DNA of 64,000 nt from the NCBI GenBank assembly GCA_024640505.1, contig JAHEEV010000004.1, forward strand, positions 1 to 64,000. The letters are read 5' to 3'. A model generated the notes under the pieces. The model had not been told where the DNA came from, did not search any database, and saw only the letters and a program-made list of their open reading frames with translations. This DNA comes from Halieaceae bacterium (GTDB lineage Bacteria; Pseudomonadota; Gammaproteobacteria; Pseudomonadales; Halieaceae). A program made the translations under genes and the position numbers. Positions 10,277 to 19,800 of this stretch are shown here, in pieces (within the stretch, counting starts at the first letter, position 1; each line of letters starts with the position of its first letter).

Positions 10277-11323
10277 TTGATCAAGCTGCTGGTGCGGTCG
10301 CTGGCTTGCGCATGGCTCCTGGCGCTGTCTGTGTCTGTTCGCGCCGACGTGGTAGAGGACCTCTACTGGGCTGAGGTGGCGGTCGCCGACCAGTCCTCGA
10401 CGTCGCTGGCCAGCGCTGCCCGCGACGCGTTGGCCGATGTGATGGTAAAGGTGTCAGGAAGCGAAGCGATATTACGAAACCCGGTGGTCAAGGGAGCCCT
10501 CGGGGAAGCCCGTAGCCAGGTATTGCAATACGCCTATCGTCGCGGCAAGGAGGCGGATGAACTGTTTGCCCGTTTCGAGTTTGATGACCGCTTTGTTGGC
10601 GATCTTCTCGTCCGGGCGGGCGAACCCCTGTGGACGGCCAATCGCCCGCGGGTCCTGGTCTGGCTGGTGGTTGAGGAGCAGGGCGCGCGCCAGTTCGTCG
10701 ACCGGGACAGTTCACCCGAGCTGGTGGAACAGTTGTTGGCCGAGTTCGGGCGCCGTGGCGTACCGGTGCAGCTACCACTGCACGACCTCGCCGACGCAGC
10801 GGCCATTACCGCCGAGCAGGCCTGGGGGCTCAATGCCTCTGCCCTGCGGTCCGCCTCGGAGCGTTACGGTGTTCAGGATGTGCTGGCTGGAAGGCTGGCG
10901 GGATTATCCTCTGGCAGCTGGAGCGGAGACTGGAGCTACCTGGAGGGTGGCGAGCGCATTGACCGGGCGTTCACCACGCCAACCACCCAGGCATTTGCCC
11001 GCTCTGGCGCTTCCCTGGTGGCGGAGTCGATGTCCGCGCGTTACGCGGTCGCCTCAAACGCCGGTGGTGGTACCGGAGTCCTGATGACGGTGACCGGGGT
11101 TGAGCGCTACGCGGACTACGCGGGTATCGTCGCGTGGCTCGAGGGACTGGAGCTGGTGGAGCACGCCAACATCGAGTACATCGAGGGAGACCGCATACAG
11201 TTGCGGCTGCATGCCGCTGCAGACGCGTCGCAGCTGGCGCGCATTATCGAACTCAATCGCCGGTTTAAACCGCTGCCAGACCCTGATTCAGGGATAGTAT
11301 TGAGTTACCAGTGGCAGAGCTAG
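10277..11323 (+). CDS. Exported DUF2066 protein
   Basis: Protein of unknown function in the DUF2066 family, conserved between purM and the AI-2E/PerM permease in many gammaproteobacteria. TTG start with GGGAGAG about 8 bp upstream. Residues 1-23 look like a signal peptide (LVRSLACAWLLALSVSVRA). The family motif follows: VEDLYWAEVAVADQSS, then LADVMVKVSGSEAI. Its last 13 bp overlap the next gene. Location is probably periplasmic; no biochemical role is visible. Confidence 0.88.
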   Translation: MIKLLVRSLACAWLLALSVSVRADVVEDLYWAEVAVADQSSTSLASAARDALADVMVKVSGSEAILRNPVVKGALGEARSQVLQYAYRRGKEADELFARFEFDDRFVGDLLVRAGEPLWTANRPRVLVWLVVEEQGARQFVDRDSSPELVEQLLAEFGRRGVPVQLPLHDLADAAAITAEQAWGLNASALRSASERYGVQDVLAGRLAGLSSGSWSGDWSYLEGGERIDRAFTTPTTQAFARSGASLVAESMSARYAVASNAGGGTGVLMTVTGVERYADYAGIVAWLEGLELVEHANIEYIEGDRIQLRLHAAADASQLARIIELNRRFKPLPDPDSGIVLSYQWQS

Positions 11324-12402
11324 AGCCCGACAGTCCCCTGGAGTCCGTTTCCGTGAACCGATGGCCCATCGCCGTGGCGGTGATCGCAGGGGTGGCGGCG
11401 CTACTCTATTTTCTTCAGCCTATTTTGCTGCCTTTTGTGCTGGGTGGCCTGATCGGTTACCTGGGTGATCCCCTGGTCGATAGCCTGGAGCGCCATCGTG
11501 TCAACCGGACGGTGGGCGTGGTCATCGTATTTTTGTTGTTCACCGCCCTGGTTATCGCGGCCATGGTGTTTCTTGTGCCGCTGCTGCTGGATCAGCTGGA
11601 TCTGTTGGTCAGGAAGGTGCCCCAGTTTTACCAGTGGCTGACCCAGGAGGCCGTGCCATGGTTGCAGCAGAGGCTCAGCCTGCCGGCGAGTAAACTGCCC
11701 GCCGTCGACTGGTCCGGGCAGTTGGCCGATAACTGGCAGTCGCTGGGCAAGGTCACCGCGAAGGCGCTGGGTCAGATCACCGGCTCCGGATTTCATCTGC
11801 TGCTGGGGCTGGCAAACCTGGCGCTGGTGCCTATCGTGGCGTTCTACCTGATGCGCGACTGGGACATCCTGGTCGACAGGACCCTGAACATGTTCCCCGT
11901 GGCATGGCAGGACAGAATGTCCTACATGGTCGGTGAGGCAGACGAGGTGGTCGGCGCATTCCTGCGCGGGCAGTTCATCGTGATGTCCGCCCTGGGCGTG
12001 ATCTATGGTGTGGGCCTGTGGCTCATCGGGGTGCAGCTCGCCCTGTTGCTCGGTCTCATCGCCGGTCTCGCCAGCATTGTCCCCTATCTCGGTTTCACGG
12101 TCGGTATCCTGGTCTCCAGTGTCGTTGCCTACGCGCAGTTCCAGGAGTGGAGTGTACTTTTGTGGGTGGCCCTGGTGTTCGGGGTAGGCCAGGCGATCGA
12201 GAGCATGGTATTGACCCCGGTTCTGGTGGGCGACCGGATCGGGCTGCACCCCGTGGCCGTTATTTTTGCCCTGATGGCCGGGGGCCAGTTGGCCGGATTC
12301 GTCGGCGTGGTCCTTGCGCTGCCGGTGGCGGCGGTCATCATGGTGTTCATCCGCCACGCCGTGGCGCACTACCGCGCCAGTCACATTTACAGCGGAGATT
12401 GA
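11311..12402 (+). CDS. AI-2E/PerM-family transporter
   Basis: Polytopic inner-membrane protein of the AI-2E exporter (TqsA/PerM/YdiK) superfamily, 363 residues. GTG start at 11311, overlapping the DUF2066 3' end. The family layout is clear: two N-terminal hydrophobic segments with LLPFVLGGLIGYLGDPLVD, an amphipathic middle (FYQWLTQEAVPWLQQRLSL), then AFYLMRDWD, FLRGQFIVMSALGVIYG and the C-terminal PVLVGDRIGLHPVAVIFALMAGG. Members are linked to autoinducer-2 or sodium/proton transport, so the substrate cannot be assigned. The hda gene follows after 2 bp. Confidence 0.88.
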   Translation: MAELEPDSPLESVSVNRWPIAVAVIAGVAALLYFLQPILLPFVLGGLIGYLGDPLVDSLERHRVNRTVGVVIVFLLFTALVIAAMVFLVPLLLDQLDLLVRKVPQFYQWLTQEAVPWLQQRLSLPASKLPAVDWSGQLADNWQSLGKVTAKALGQITGSGFHLLLGLANLALVPIVAFYLMRDWDILVDRTLNMFPVAWQDRMSYMVGEADEVVGAFLRGQFIVMSALGVIYGVGLWLIGVQLALLLGLIAGLASIVPYLGFTVGILVSSVVAYAQFQEWSVLLWVALVFGVGQAIESMVLTPVLVGDRIGLHPVAVIFALMAGGQLAGFVGVVLALPVAAVIMVFIRHAVAHYRASHIYSGD

Positions 12403-12404
12403 AC

Positions 12405-13112
12405 GTGGGCTCTGGCGGGCAGCGACAGAAGCAGCTGACGCTGCCCGTGCAGTTACGTGAAGAGACGACCCTCGACAATTTCCTGGTTCTGCCCGCCAAC
12501 CGGTCATTGCTTAATGCGCTGCGTTCCCAGCTACAGCCCGGTGGAGAGCCGGTGGTTTTTCTCCATGGTGCTTCCGGCAGTGGGAAGTCGCACCTGTTAC
12601 AGGGGAGCTGCCACCTGGCGGGGGGTGGGGCGCTGTACCTGCCGCTGGCAGAACTTGCCGGCTTTGCTCCCGAAGAGATCCTCCAGGGGGTGGAGTCCAT
12701 GGATATCGTCTGCCTGGACGACCTGCAGGCGGTGCTGGGCGACCGTGAGTGGGAGGTCGCGCTGTTTGATTTCTACAACCGCGCCCGTGCGCAGGATTGC
12801 GCCCTGCTGATAGCTGCCGATGCAGCGCCGCGCGCCCTGCAGGTGGGTCTGGCGGACCTGCGCTCCCGCCTGGCCTGGGGCGTCGTATTCCAGTTGGCCC
12901 GGGCCACTGACGAGGATAGGGCGGAGATACTGCGCTTTCGGGCGGGACGTCGCGGCCTGGAGCTGACGCCGGAGGTGGCTGCCTACATCGTCCATCGGGC
13001 GCCACGTAGTATCACGGAGCTGCTGTCCTTGCTGGACAGGCTGGACAGCGCCTCGCTGGCGGAGCAGCGCGCCCTCTCGATACCCTTCGTAAAGCAGGCG
13101 CTGGCCTGGTAA
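12405..13112 (+). CDS. hda: DnaA regulatory inactivator Hda
   Basis: AAA+ protein related to DnaA that, with the DNA-loaded beta clamp, promotes ATP hydrolysis by DnaA to prevent re-initiation. I used the GTG at 12405 because it has GGAG 8 bp upstream and begins with a clamp-binding-like QKQLTLPV segment at residues 8-15, as in Hda. The longer frame lies inside the permease. Walker A GASGSGKS ends with K61, Walker B is VCLDDLQAV, and the arginine-containing sensor region reads LRSRLAWG. The 235 residues match the family. Same operon as DUF2066 and PerM. Confidence 0.93.
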   Translation: MGSGGQRQKQLTLPVQLREETTLDNFLVLPANRSLLNALRSQLQPGGEPVVFLHGASGSGKSHLLQGSCHLAGGGALYLPLAELAGFAPEEILQGVESMDIVCLDDLQAVLGDREWEVALFDFYNRARAQDCALLIAADAAPRALQVGLADLRSRLAWGVVFQLARATDEDRAEILRFRAGRRGLELTPEVAAYIVHRAPRSITELLSLLDRLDSASLAEQRALSIPFVKQALAW

Positions 13113-13119
13113 CGGGTGG

Positions 13120-13135
13120 TTTTTGTGCACAAAAA
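13120..13135. promoter_or_regulatory. Perfect 16-bp palindrome upstream of the ompA-like gene
   Basis: TTTTTGTGCACAAAAA reads the same on both strands. It lies 7 bp after the hda stop and about 28 bp upstream of the predicted -35 of the porin promoter, so it is placed as an activator or repressor site. It has no proper T-run beyond the stem and so looks less like a terminator. Confidence 0.45.
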
Positions 13136-13162
13136 TTGCCAAACATTGGCCGCGTGGATCGT

Positions 13163-13191
13163 GTGTCATTCCCGCTCGTTAGTGGTATGAT
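13163..13191 (+). promoter_or_regulatory. Predicted promoter of the ompA-like gene
   Basis: GTGTCA (13163-13168) and TATGAT (13186-13191) with a 17 bp spacer. This would give a leader of about 35 nt before the ATG at 13232. Confidence 0.5.
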
Positions 13192-13231
13192 CGCGCGCTG
13201 GAAAAAACAAGATTGCTAAATGGAGATCGCA

Positions 13232-14248
13232 ATGAAAAAGCAATTGCTCGCACTGGTGGTAGCAGGACTCGTTTCCCTGACGAGTTTTCATGCGTCGGCG
13301 GAACTGCCGATCACCCTGAACCTGGGGATGACTCACCTCTATACCGATGGTGATCGGGATCTCAACGACCCGGATCTGCCCTGGGTCAGCCTGGAATGGG
13401 CCTTCAACGATACGTGGGCCGCAGAGATTTTCTACGCCGATGGCGATGGCGGTACGGACAATGGTGAGTTCGACGTCGATGTCACGACCTGGCAGCTGAG
13501 CATGCTGGCTTACGGTGGCAGCTACATCGGCAAGGGTATGCGTATCCGCCCCTATGCCGTTCTCGGCGCTGGCGAGATTGATTACGACGCAGATTTCGCC
13601 GATACGGTAGAAACCACTATCAACGGCGGACTGGGTGTTCGCTGGATGCTCACCAAGCGCCTGGGTGCCCGTTTCGAGTGGCGCCTGCTCTATAGCCTTG
13701 ACGAGGACTACAAGGATTCGATCCTTTCGGCCGGCCTGAACTACTATCTCGGCCGCGTTGATCCTGAGCCGGTACCCGTCGTGGCTCCCCTGGATTCAGA
13801 TGGTGACGGCGTCACCGACGACCTGGACCAGTGCCCGAACACGCCTGCCGGTACCCGTGTCGACTCCACCGGGTGCCCGCTGCCCGTGGCCGAGGTGGCA
13901 TCCATCAAGCTGATGGTTAATTTCGGCTTCGATTCCTCGGTCGTGCAGGAGCGGTACTTCAGCGACCTGGCTGAGCTGGCCGCGTTCCTGAAGCGTTTTG
14001 AGGATGTCTACGTCGACATCGAGGGACACACCGACAGTGTAGGCCCCGATGACTACAACATGAGCCTCTCCCAGCGCCGGGCGCAGGCCGTGGTCGACCT
14101 GCTGGTCAATGAGCATGGCATCGCACCTCAGCGCCTGACGGCGGTGGGCTTCGGTGAGACCCAGCCCGTGGCCAGCAATGATACGGCCGAAGGTCGTGCG
14201 GAGAACCGCCGTGTTATGGCTACCCTCGAGGTAGAGTACACGGAATAA
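13232..14248 (+). CDS. OmpA-family outer-membrane protein
   Basis: Outer-membrane beta-barrel joined to a peptidoglycan-binding OmpA domain, 338 residues. GGAG at 13222-13225 sits 6 bp before the ATG at 13232, so this start is preferred over the ATG at 13220 that contains it. A signal peptide is obvious (MKKQLLALVVAGLVSLTSFHASA). Residues 24-175 form an OmpW/OmpA-like barrel. An Asp-rich calcium-type linker follows (DSDGDGVTDDLDQCPNTPAG, thrombospondin type 3-like). The C-terminal domain has the conserved FDSS, IEGHTDSVGPDDYNMSLSQRRA and ENRRV motifs. Monocistronic by its promoter and terminator. Confidence 0.92.
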   Translation: MKKQLLALVVAGLVSLTSFHASAELPITLNLGMTHLYTDGDRDLNDPDLPWVSLEWAFNDTWAAEIFYADGDGGTDNGEFDVDVTTWQLSMLAYGGSYIGKGMRIRPYAVLGAGEIDYDADFADTVETTINGGLGVRWMLTKRLGARFEWRLLYSLDEDYKDSILSAGLNYYLGRVDPEPVPVVAPLDSDGDGVTDDLDQCPNTPAGTRVDSTGCPLPVAEVASIKLMVNFGFDSSVVQERYFSDLAELAAFLKRFEDVYVDIEGHTDSVGPDDYNMSLSQRRAQAVVDLLVNEHGIAPQRLTAVGFGETQPVASNDTAEGRAENRRVMATLEVEYTE

Positions 14249-14273
14249 ATCCGCAGCGGATCACGCAAAGCAG

Positions 14274-14309
14274 AAGGGGCGGGCCCGCAAGGGTGCCGCC
14301 CCTTTTTTT
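14274..14309 (+). terminator. Rho-independent terminator of the ompA-like gene
   Basis: A 9-bp perfect stem AAGGGGCGG (14274-14282) / CCGCCCCTT (14296-14304) with a 13-nt loop, ending in a T-run at 14303-14309. It separates the porin from the convergent omega-amidase gene. Confidence 0.85.
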
Positions 14310-14321
14310 GTTCCGGTGTTG

Positions 14322-15089
14322 TCAAAGGGTGAAATCATCCGCATCCAGGTGGCAGGGGAATGATTCCCGATAGGTTTCCAGCGCCGCTCCATCCAGGATG
14401 ACCCGGGCGGTCTCCTCGCGGCTCTCCAGGTCCAGCAGGACCTCCCCGTCCCCGGCGACAGCCAGGCTGTCACCGCTGTAGGTGAGACCGTTGGCATCAC
14501 TGCCCACGCGGTTGACCCCGATCACGCAGGCCTGGTTCTCGATGGCGCGGGCGATCAGCAGCTGGCGCCAGTGCAGGCGTCGCTTCGCGGGCCAGTTGGC
14601 GACGAACAGCATCAGGTCATAGTCCTCGCGATTGCGGCAGAATACCGGAAAGCGCAGGTCGTAACAGACCTGCAGGTTGATGCGCCAGTCGCGCCACGCC
14701 ACGATCACCCGCTCTGTGCCGGGCTGGTAGCGTTTGTGCTCTCCGGCCATGCGGAAGAGGTGGCGTTTATCGTAGTGCTGCACCCCCTCCGGGGTGGCGA
14801 ACAGCATGCGGTTGTAGACACCACCCTCGGCATGTACGGCTATGCTGCCGGTGATTGCGCAATCCAGTTCCCGGGCTCTCGCCTGCAGCCATTGCTCGGT
14901 GGGGCCGCCGGGCGGCTCTGCATTCGCCAGGGCGTTCATGGAAAATCCGGTAGTGAACATTTCCGGCAGCACGATGAGATCGCAGGGTTTCTGGCAACGG
15001 GCGAGGAGTGTGCCCAGTTGATCCCTATTGTCATCGGGGCGCTCCCAGGCCAACTGGCACTGGATCAGGCTGACACTCAGATCGCGCAC
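14322..15089 (-). CDS. Omega-amidase / YafV-type nitrilase-fold hydrolase
   Basis: Carbon-nitrogen hydrolase of the nitrilase superfamily. The Glu-Lys-Cys triad is visible as E43 (LPEMF), K108 (YDKRHLF) and C142 (VCYDLRFP). Length (255) and motifs fit the YafV/Nit2 branch, which hydrolyses alpha-ketoglutaramate and alpha-ketosuccinamate. It overlaps the 3' end of a YbdL-like aminotransferase by 13 bp. This pairing is meaningful: glutamine-using transaminases release alpha-ketoglutaramate, which omega-amidase converts to 2-oxoglutarate and ammonia, pulling the transamination forward. The substrate is inferred from family and context. Confidence 0.88.
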   Translation of the reverse strand: MRDLSVSLIQCQLAWERPDDNRDQLGTLLARCQKPCDLIVLPEMFTTGFSMNALANAEPPGGPTEQWLQARARELDCAITGSIAVHAEGGVYNRMLFATPEGVQHYDKRHLFRMAGEHKRYQPGTERVIVAWRDWRINLQVCYDLRFPVFCRNREDYDLMLFVANWPAKRRLHWRQLLIARAIENQACVIGVNRVGSDANGLTYSGDSLAVAGDGEVLLDLESREETARVILDGAALETYRESFPCHLDADDFTL

Positions 15090-16219
15090 AGCACCTCCGC
15101 CGCCTGCAATAAGACCTCGTCGCTCTTGGCGAAGCAGAAGCGCAGGTAGGACTGCGGTGGCGGGTCACGGTAAAAGACAGAGACCGGAATCGAGGCGATG
15201 CCCCGTTCACGGGTCCAGCGCTCGCACAGTTCCTTGTCTGGCGTGCTGTCGAAAGCGCTGTAATCGAGCAACTGGAAATAGGTGCCGGCGCTGGGGCGTA
15301 CCTCGAAGCGCGAATTACGCAGGGCCCCGCAGAACAGGTCCCGCTTGGCCTGGTAGTAACCGGCCAGTGTGGCGGGATAGTCCGGCTGTTCGCGCATGAA
15401 ATCGGCCAGCGCCAGTTGCACCGGGGTGACGGCAACGAATGAGACGAACTGGTGCACTTTGCGCAGTTCGGCTGTCAGGGCGGGGGGCGCGATGCAGAAG
15501 CCGGTCTTCCAGCCCGTGACACTGAAGGTCTTGCCGAAGGAGAACAGGGCAAAACTGCGTGCCCGAAGTGCCGGGAATTGCAGTACGCTGTGGTGCTGCC
15601 GGCCGTCGAACACCAGGTGCTCATACACCTCATCGCTGATGACCAGCAGGTCGTGCCGCTCAGCCAGGTCCTCCAGGCGATGAAGATCCTCCTGTGCGAG
15701 AATGCTGCCGCTGGGGTTGTGAGGCGAATTGATCATCACCAGTCGGGTGCGCGGGGTGATGCCCGATTCCACCCGTTCCCAGTCGATGCCGAAATTACCG
15801 GCGGTCATCGGAATATGGATGGCGCGCCCGCCCGCCAGTTCAATGGCCGGCTCGTAACTGTCATAGCAGGGGTCGAATACGAGAACCTCGTCCCCCGGGT
15901 GCACAGTGGCCATGACCGCACAGAAGATCCCTTCGGTGGCGCCCGGTACCACGGTGATCTCGGTCTCGGGATCACAGCTCACCTGTCGATAGCGGTCACA
16001 GTGCGCAGCAATCTGCTCGCGCAAATCCAGAACCCCCGCCATGGGAGCATACTGGTTGTGCCCGGCCATGGCGTGCCGGCCCAGGGCTTCGCGCAGGGCT
16101 GCGGGTGCATCGAAGTCGGGAAAGCCCTGCGACAGATTCAGTGCGCCACAGTCGGCCGCCAGGGCAGACATGTGCGTAAATATGGTGGTGCCCACGCGGG
16201 GCAGTTTGCTCTTCAGCAT
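15077..16219 (-). CDS. YbdL-like methionine/aromatic aminotransferase (fold type I)
   Basis: PLP-dependent class I/II aminotransferase, 380 residues. The PLP lysine is K230 in SFGKTFSVTGWKTG. Other landmarks are NLSQGFPDFDAP near residue 28, NQYAPMAGVLDLREQIA, PCYDSYEPAIEL, and NSPHNPSG near residue 165. Closest match by eye is YbdL (methionine, phenylalanine and histidine transaminase) and kynurenine/glutamine transaminase K-like enzymes. Its immediate partners are an omega-amidase downstream and an Lrp regulator upstream, with an arylpyruvate-type ferredoxin oxidoreductase divergent. Together they suggest conversion of aromatic or sulfur amino acids to 2-oxo acids. Confidence 0.88.
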   Translation of the reverse strand: MLKSKLPRVGTTIFTHMSALAADCGALNLSQGFPDFDAPAALREALGRHAMAGHNQYAPMAGVLDLREQIAAHCDRYRQVSCDPETEITVVPGATEGIFCAVMATVHPGDEVLVFDPCYDSYEPAIELAGGRAIHIPMTAGNFGIDWERVESGITPRTRLVMINSPHNPSGSILAQEDLHRLEDLAERHDLLVISDEVYEHLVFDGRQHHSVLQFPALRARSFALFSFGKTFSVTGWKTGFCIAPPALTAELRKVHQFVSFVAVTPVQLALADFMREQPDYPATLAGYYQAKRDLFCGALRNSRFEVRPSAGTYFQLLDYSAFDSTPDKELCERWTRERGIASIPVSVFYRDPPPQSYLRFCFAKSDEVLLQAAEVLCAI

Positions 16220-16240
16220 CAGTCTGTCGCGTTTACGCTA

Positions 16241-16717
16241 CTACAACTGGGTATCCAGCGGCAGTTCGGTGGTGTTCTTGATCTCGGTGACCGCCATGTG
16301 TGAGTGTAACTCACGGATCGACGGACTGGCAGTCAGGGTATTGCGCACGAATTCCTCATAGTGCCGGATGTCCCGGGTGACGATTTTGAGCATGTAGTCC
16401 CAGATACCGGTCATGGTGTAGCACTCCATGACCTCCGGGTGGCGCTCGATCTCCCGTTCGAATTCGAGCAGGTTCTGACGGCCGGTAGAGGTCAGGTTGA
16501 TGGTGGCGAAGACCACGACCTCCATACCCAGACCGGCCCGGTCCAGCAGGGCCACCTGTCGCCGGATCAGTCCCGCCTGCTGCAGTCGGTTGATGCGGCG
16601 CCAGCAGGGTGACTGGGAGAGATTGATGCGCTCGGCGATGGCCGCCGTGCTGACCGTGGCGTCCTCCTGCATCAGTTTCAGGATTTCGATGTCCTGTTTT
16701 GCCAGAGAAAGGGTCAA
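16241..16717 (-). CDS. Lrp/AsnC-family transcriptional regulator
   Basis: DNA-binding regulator of the feast/famine family, 158 residues. N-terminal winged helix-turn-helix (DIEILKLMQEDATVSTAAIAERINLSQSPCWRRINRLQQAGLI), then the RAM ligand-binding domain (VVVFATINLTS through HPEVMECYTMTGIWDYMLKIVTRD). TTG start with AGAGG 6 bp upstream. Positioned between an aminotransferase/omega-amidase pair on its own strand and a divergent ferredoxin oxidoreductase, so it probably controls both in response to an amino acid. Candidate operator at 16732-16757. Confidence 0.93.
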   Translation of the reverse strand: MTLSLAKQDIEILKLMQEDATVSTAAIAERINLSQSPCWRRINRLQQAGLIRRQVALLDRAGLGMEVVVFATINLTSTGRQNLLEFEREIERHPEVMECYTMTGIWDYMLKIVTRDIRHYEEFVRNTLTASPSIRELHSHMAVTEIKNTTELPLDTQL

Positions 16718-16731
16718 AATAACCTCTATAA

Positions 16732-16757
16732 ATGCATATTTTGGATATATTATGCAT
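16732..16757. promoter_or_regulatory. Candidate Lrp/AsnC operator in the divergent regulator/oxidoreductase region
   Basis: Inverted repeat ATGCATA (16732-16738) / TATGCAT (16751-16757) with a 12 bp AT-rich spacer, total 26 bp. It is only 15 bp upstream of the regulator start and 86 bp upstream of the oxidoreductase start. Lrp-family sites are typically AT-rich imperfect palindromes in such divergent regions. Confidence 0.5.
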
Positions 16758-16842
16758 AGTTAAGCGTATGCTGCGATAAAATGAAATAAAAAATTCTCTT
16801 CGCATGCGCGATACTGGGCAGATCATTCCCGAGGTGGCGACT

Positions 16843-19800
16843 ATGGGCTCAGAACACTCCCGATCAATCCGTAAAGTTTCACTGGATGACAAGTACGCCC
16901 TGGACCGGGCGCGGGCCTATATGACCGGCATCGAGGCCCTGGTGCGACTGCCGATGTTGCAGCACCAGCGCGACCAGCAACGCGGGTTGAACACGGCGGC
17001 TTTCATCTCCGGCTACCGGGGTTCGCCCCTGGGCGGGGTGGATCAGGCTATGTGGAAGGCCCGCCCCTGGCTGGAGCGGCACAATGTCCACTTTCAGCCC
17101 GGGGTGAACGAGGACCTCGCCGCGACCGCCGTGTGGGGGAGCCAGCAGACCAACCTGTTCGCGGGGGCCAGGTACGACGGCGTCTTCGGCATGTGGTATG
17201 GCAAGGGCCCAGGCGTGGACCGCAGCATGGATGTGATCAAGCACGCCAATGCCTTTGGTACCTCCCGCTACGGGGGCGTATTGGCGGTCGCGGGTGATGA
17301 CCACGCCTGCAAGTCCTCCACCCTTCCGCACCAGTCCGAGCACATGTTTATCGGCGCCTCGGTACCGGTGCTCAGCCCGGCAAACGTGCAGGAGGTGCTG
17401 GACCTGGGGGTCTATGGTTGGGAACTGTCCCGCTACAGCGGTTGCTGGGTGGCGCTGAAGGCGATCACCGAGAATATGGATTCCGCCATCTCGGCCGATA
17501 TCGACCCCAATCGCATTGAGATCGTCACTCCGGAGGACTTCGAGCTGCCTGCCGATGGCGTTCACGCCCGCTGGCCGGACAAGCCGCTGGAACAGGAGTT
17601 ACGACTCAACAAGTACAAAATCTACGCCGCCCGGGAGTTTGCGCGGGTCAATGGCCTGAACAGAATTGTGGTGGACAGTCCCAACGCACGTTTCGGCATC
17701 ATCACTTCGGGCAAGGCCTATCTGGACGTGATGCAGGCGCTGGAGGACATGGGCATCGACGATGCCGCGGCAGCCCAGATCGGCCTGCGCGTTTACAAGG
17801 TGGGCATGCCCTGGCCGCTCGAGCCGAGGGCTACCCACGACTTTGCCGAGGGCTTGGAGGAGATTCTGGTGGTCGAGGAAAAGCGCTCGATTATCGAGGA
17901 TCAGCTTACCGGCCAGCTTTACAACTACCCGGTGGCGGCGCGGCCGCGGGTCATCGGCGAGTTCGACGAAGCGGGTCGCGACCTGTTGCCCAACCTGGCC
18001 GAGCTGACGCCCGCCATCGTGGCCCTGGCTATTGCCAGTCGTATCCGGCGCTTCTTCCGCTCCGACATTATGGATGAGCGCATTACGTGGATCGAACAGA
18101 AAGAGGCTTCCCTGGCCACCCCCCGCGATATCATCGAGCGGGTGCCCCACTTCTGCTCCGGCTGTCCCCATAACACCTCGACCCGGGTGCCGGAGGGCAG
18201 CCATGCCCTGGGTGGTATCGGCTGTCACTACATGGCCACCTGGATGCCGGACCGGGATACGCATACCTTCACCCAGATGGGCGGGGAGGGTGCAACCTGG
18301 ATCGGCCAGGCCCCCTTCACGGACACCGCCCATGTATTCCAGAATCTCGGGGATGGAACCTATTTTCACTCCGGGATCCTGGCGATCCGCGCGGCGGTCT
18401 CTGCCGGGGTCAATATCACCTACAAGATACTCTATAACGATGCCGTGGCCATGACCGGGGGGCAGCCCATCGATGGCACCCTGCGGGTGGAAGACCTGAT
18501 CTACCAGGTGCGTGGTGAAGGGGTCAGGCGTATCGCCCTGGTGAGTGATGAACCGGGCAAATGGCGCGGTCAGTTCCACGGTATTCCCGGCTACAGCCTG
18601 CATCATCGCGACGAGATGGATCAATTGCAGCGCGAGCTGCGCGAATATCAGGGCACCTCCGTCATCGTCTATGAGCAGACCTGTGCGGCGGAAAAGCGCC
18701 GTCGCCGCAAAAAGGGGACATTGGAGGACCCGGCCAAGCGCCTGTTCATCAACGCTGCCGTCTGCGAGGGGTGCGGGGACTGCAGTGTGAAGTCAAATTG
18801 CCTGTCGGTGCTGCCCAAACAGACCGATCTGGGTCGCAAGCGCCAGATCGACCAGAGCGCCTGCAACAAGGACTACAGCTGTGCCAGCGGCTTCTGCCCC
18901 AGCTTTGTCACCGTACTGGGTGGACGGTTGAAAAAACCGTCGGGCGGGCTCGGAGACATCCCTGTCCGGTTCGATCCACTGCCGGAGCCGCAGCTTCCCT
19001 CTCTCGAGCGGCCCTGGAATACCGTGGTGACCGGCGTCGGTGGCACGGGAGTGTTGACTATTACTGCCCTGGTGGCCATGGCCGCTCACATCGAAGGCAA
19101 GGGCTGTGCGACCATGAACCAGACCGGGCTGGCGCAGAAATTCGGTGCCGTGGTCAGTCACGTGCGGGTCAGTGAGAACCAGGAGGATATCAAGGCGGTG
19201 CGAATTCCCGCCGGGGAGGCCGATCTGCTGCTGGGTTGCGACCTCGTGGTTACGACGACCTATGAGGCGATGGGAAAGGTCGCCCGGGGGCGTACCCAGT
19301 CCGTGGTCAATGAGGCAGAGGTACCCACCGCTGCCTTCGTGCTGGATCCGGATGCCCGGTTTCCCACCGCGTCCATGAAGAGGAAGATTCTTGACGAAGT
19401 GGGTGAAGAGGGCGCCTATTTTATCGACTCGACCGCCGTGGCCACAGCGCTGCTGGGTGATTCCATAGCGGGCAACCTGTTTCTTCTGGGTTACGCCTGG
19501 CAGCAGGGTCTGGTGCCGGTATCGGCGGCCGCTTTGGAAGCGGCGATAGATCTCAACGGTGTTGCCGTCGAGTTCAACAGGCAGGCTTTCCTGTGGGGCC
19601 GGCGTCTGGCTCACCAGCCGGAGAGGGTGTTGCAGGTAGCCGGCCTGGATCGCGAACCGGCAGCAGCCCCCGGCCTCGACGAGGTCATCGCCGACCGGGA
19701 GCACCGTCTGGTCGCCTACCAGAATGCGGCGTATGCGCAGACCTACCGGGATACCGTGGCAAGGGTTCGCCGCGCCGACCCGACGCCCGAGGCAGGGGAA

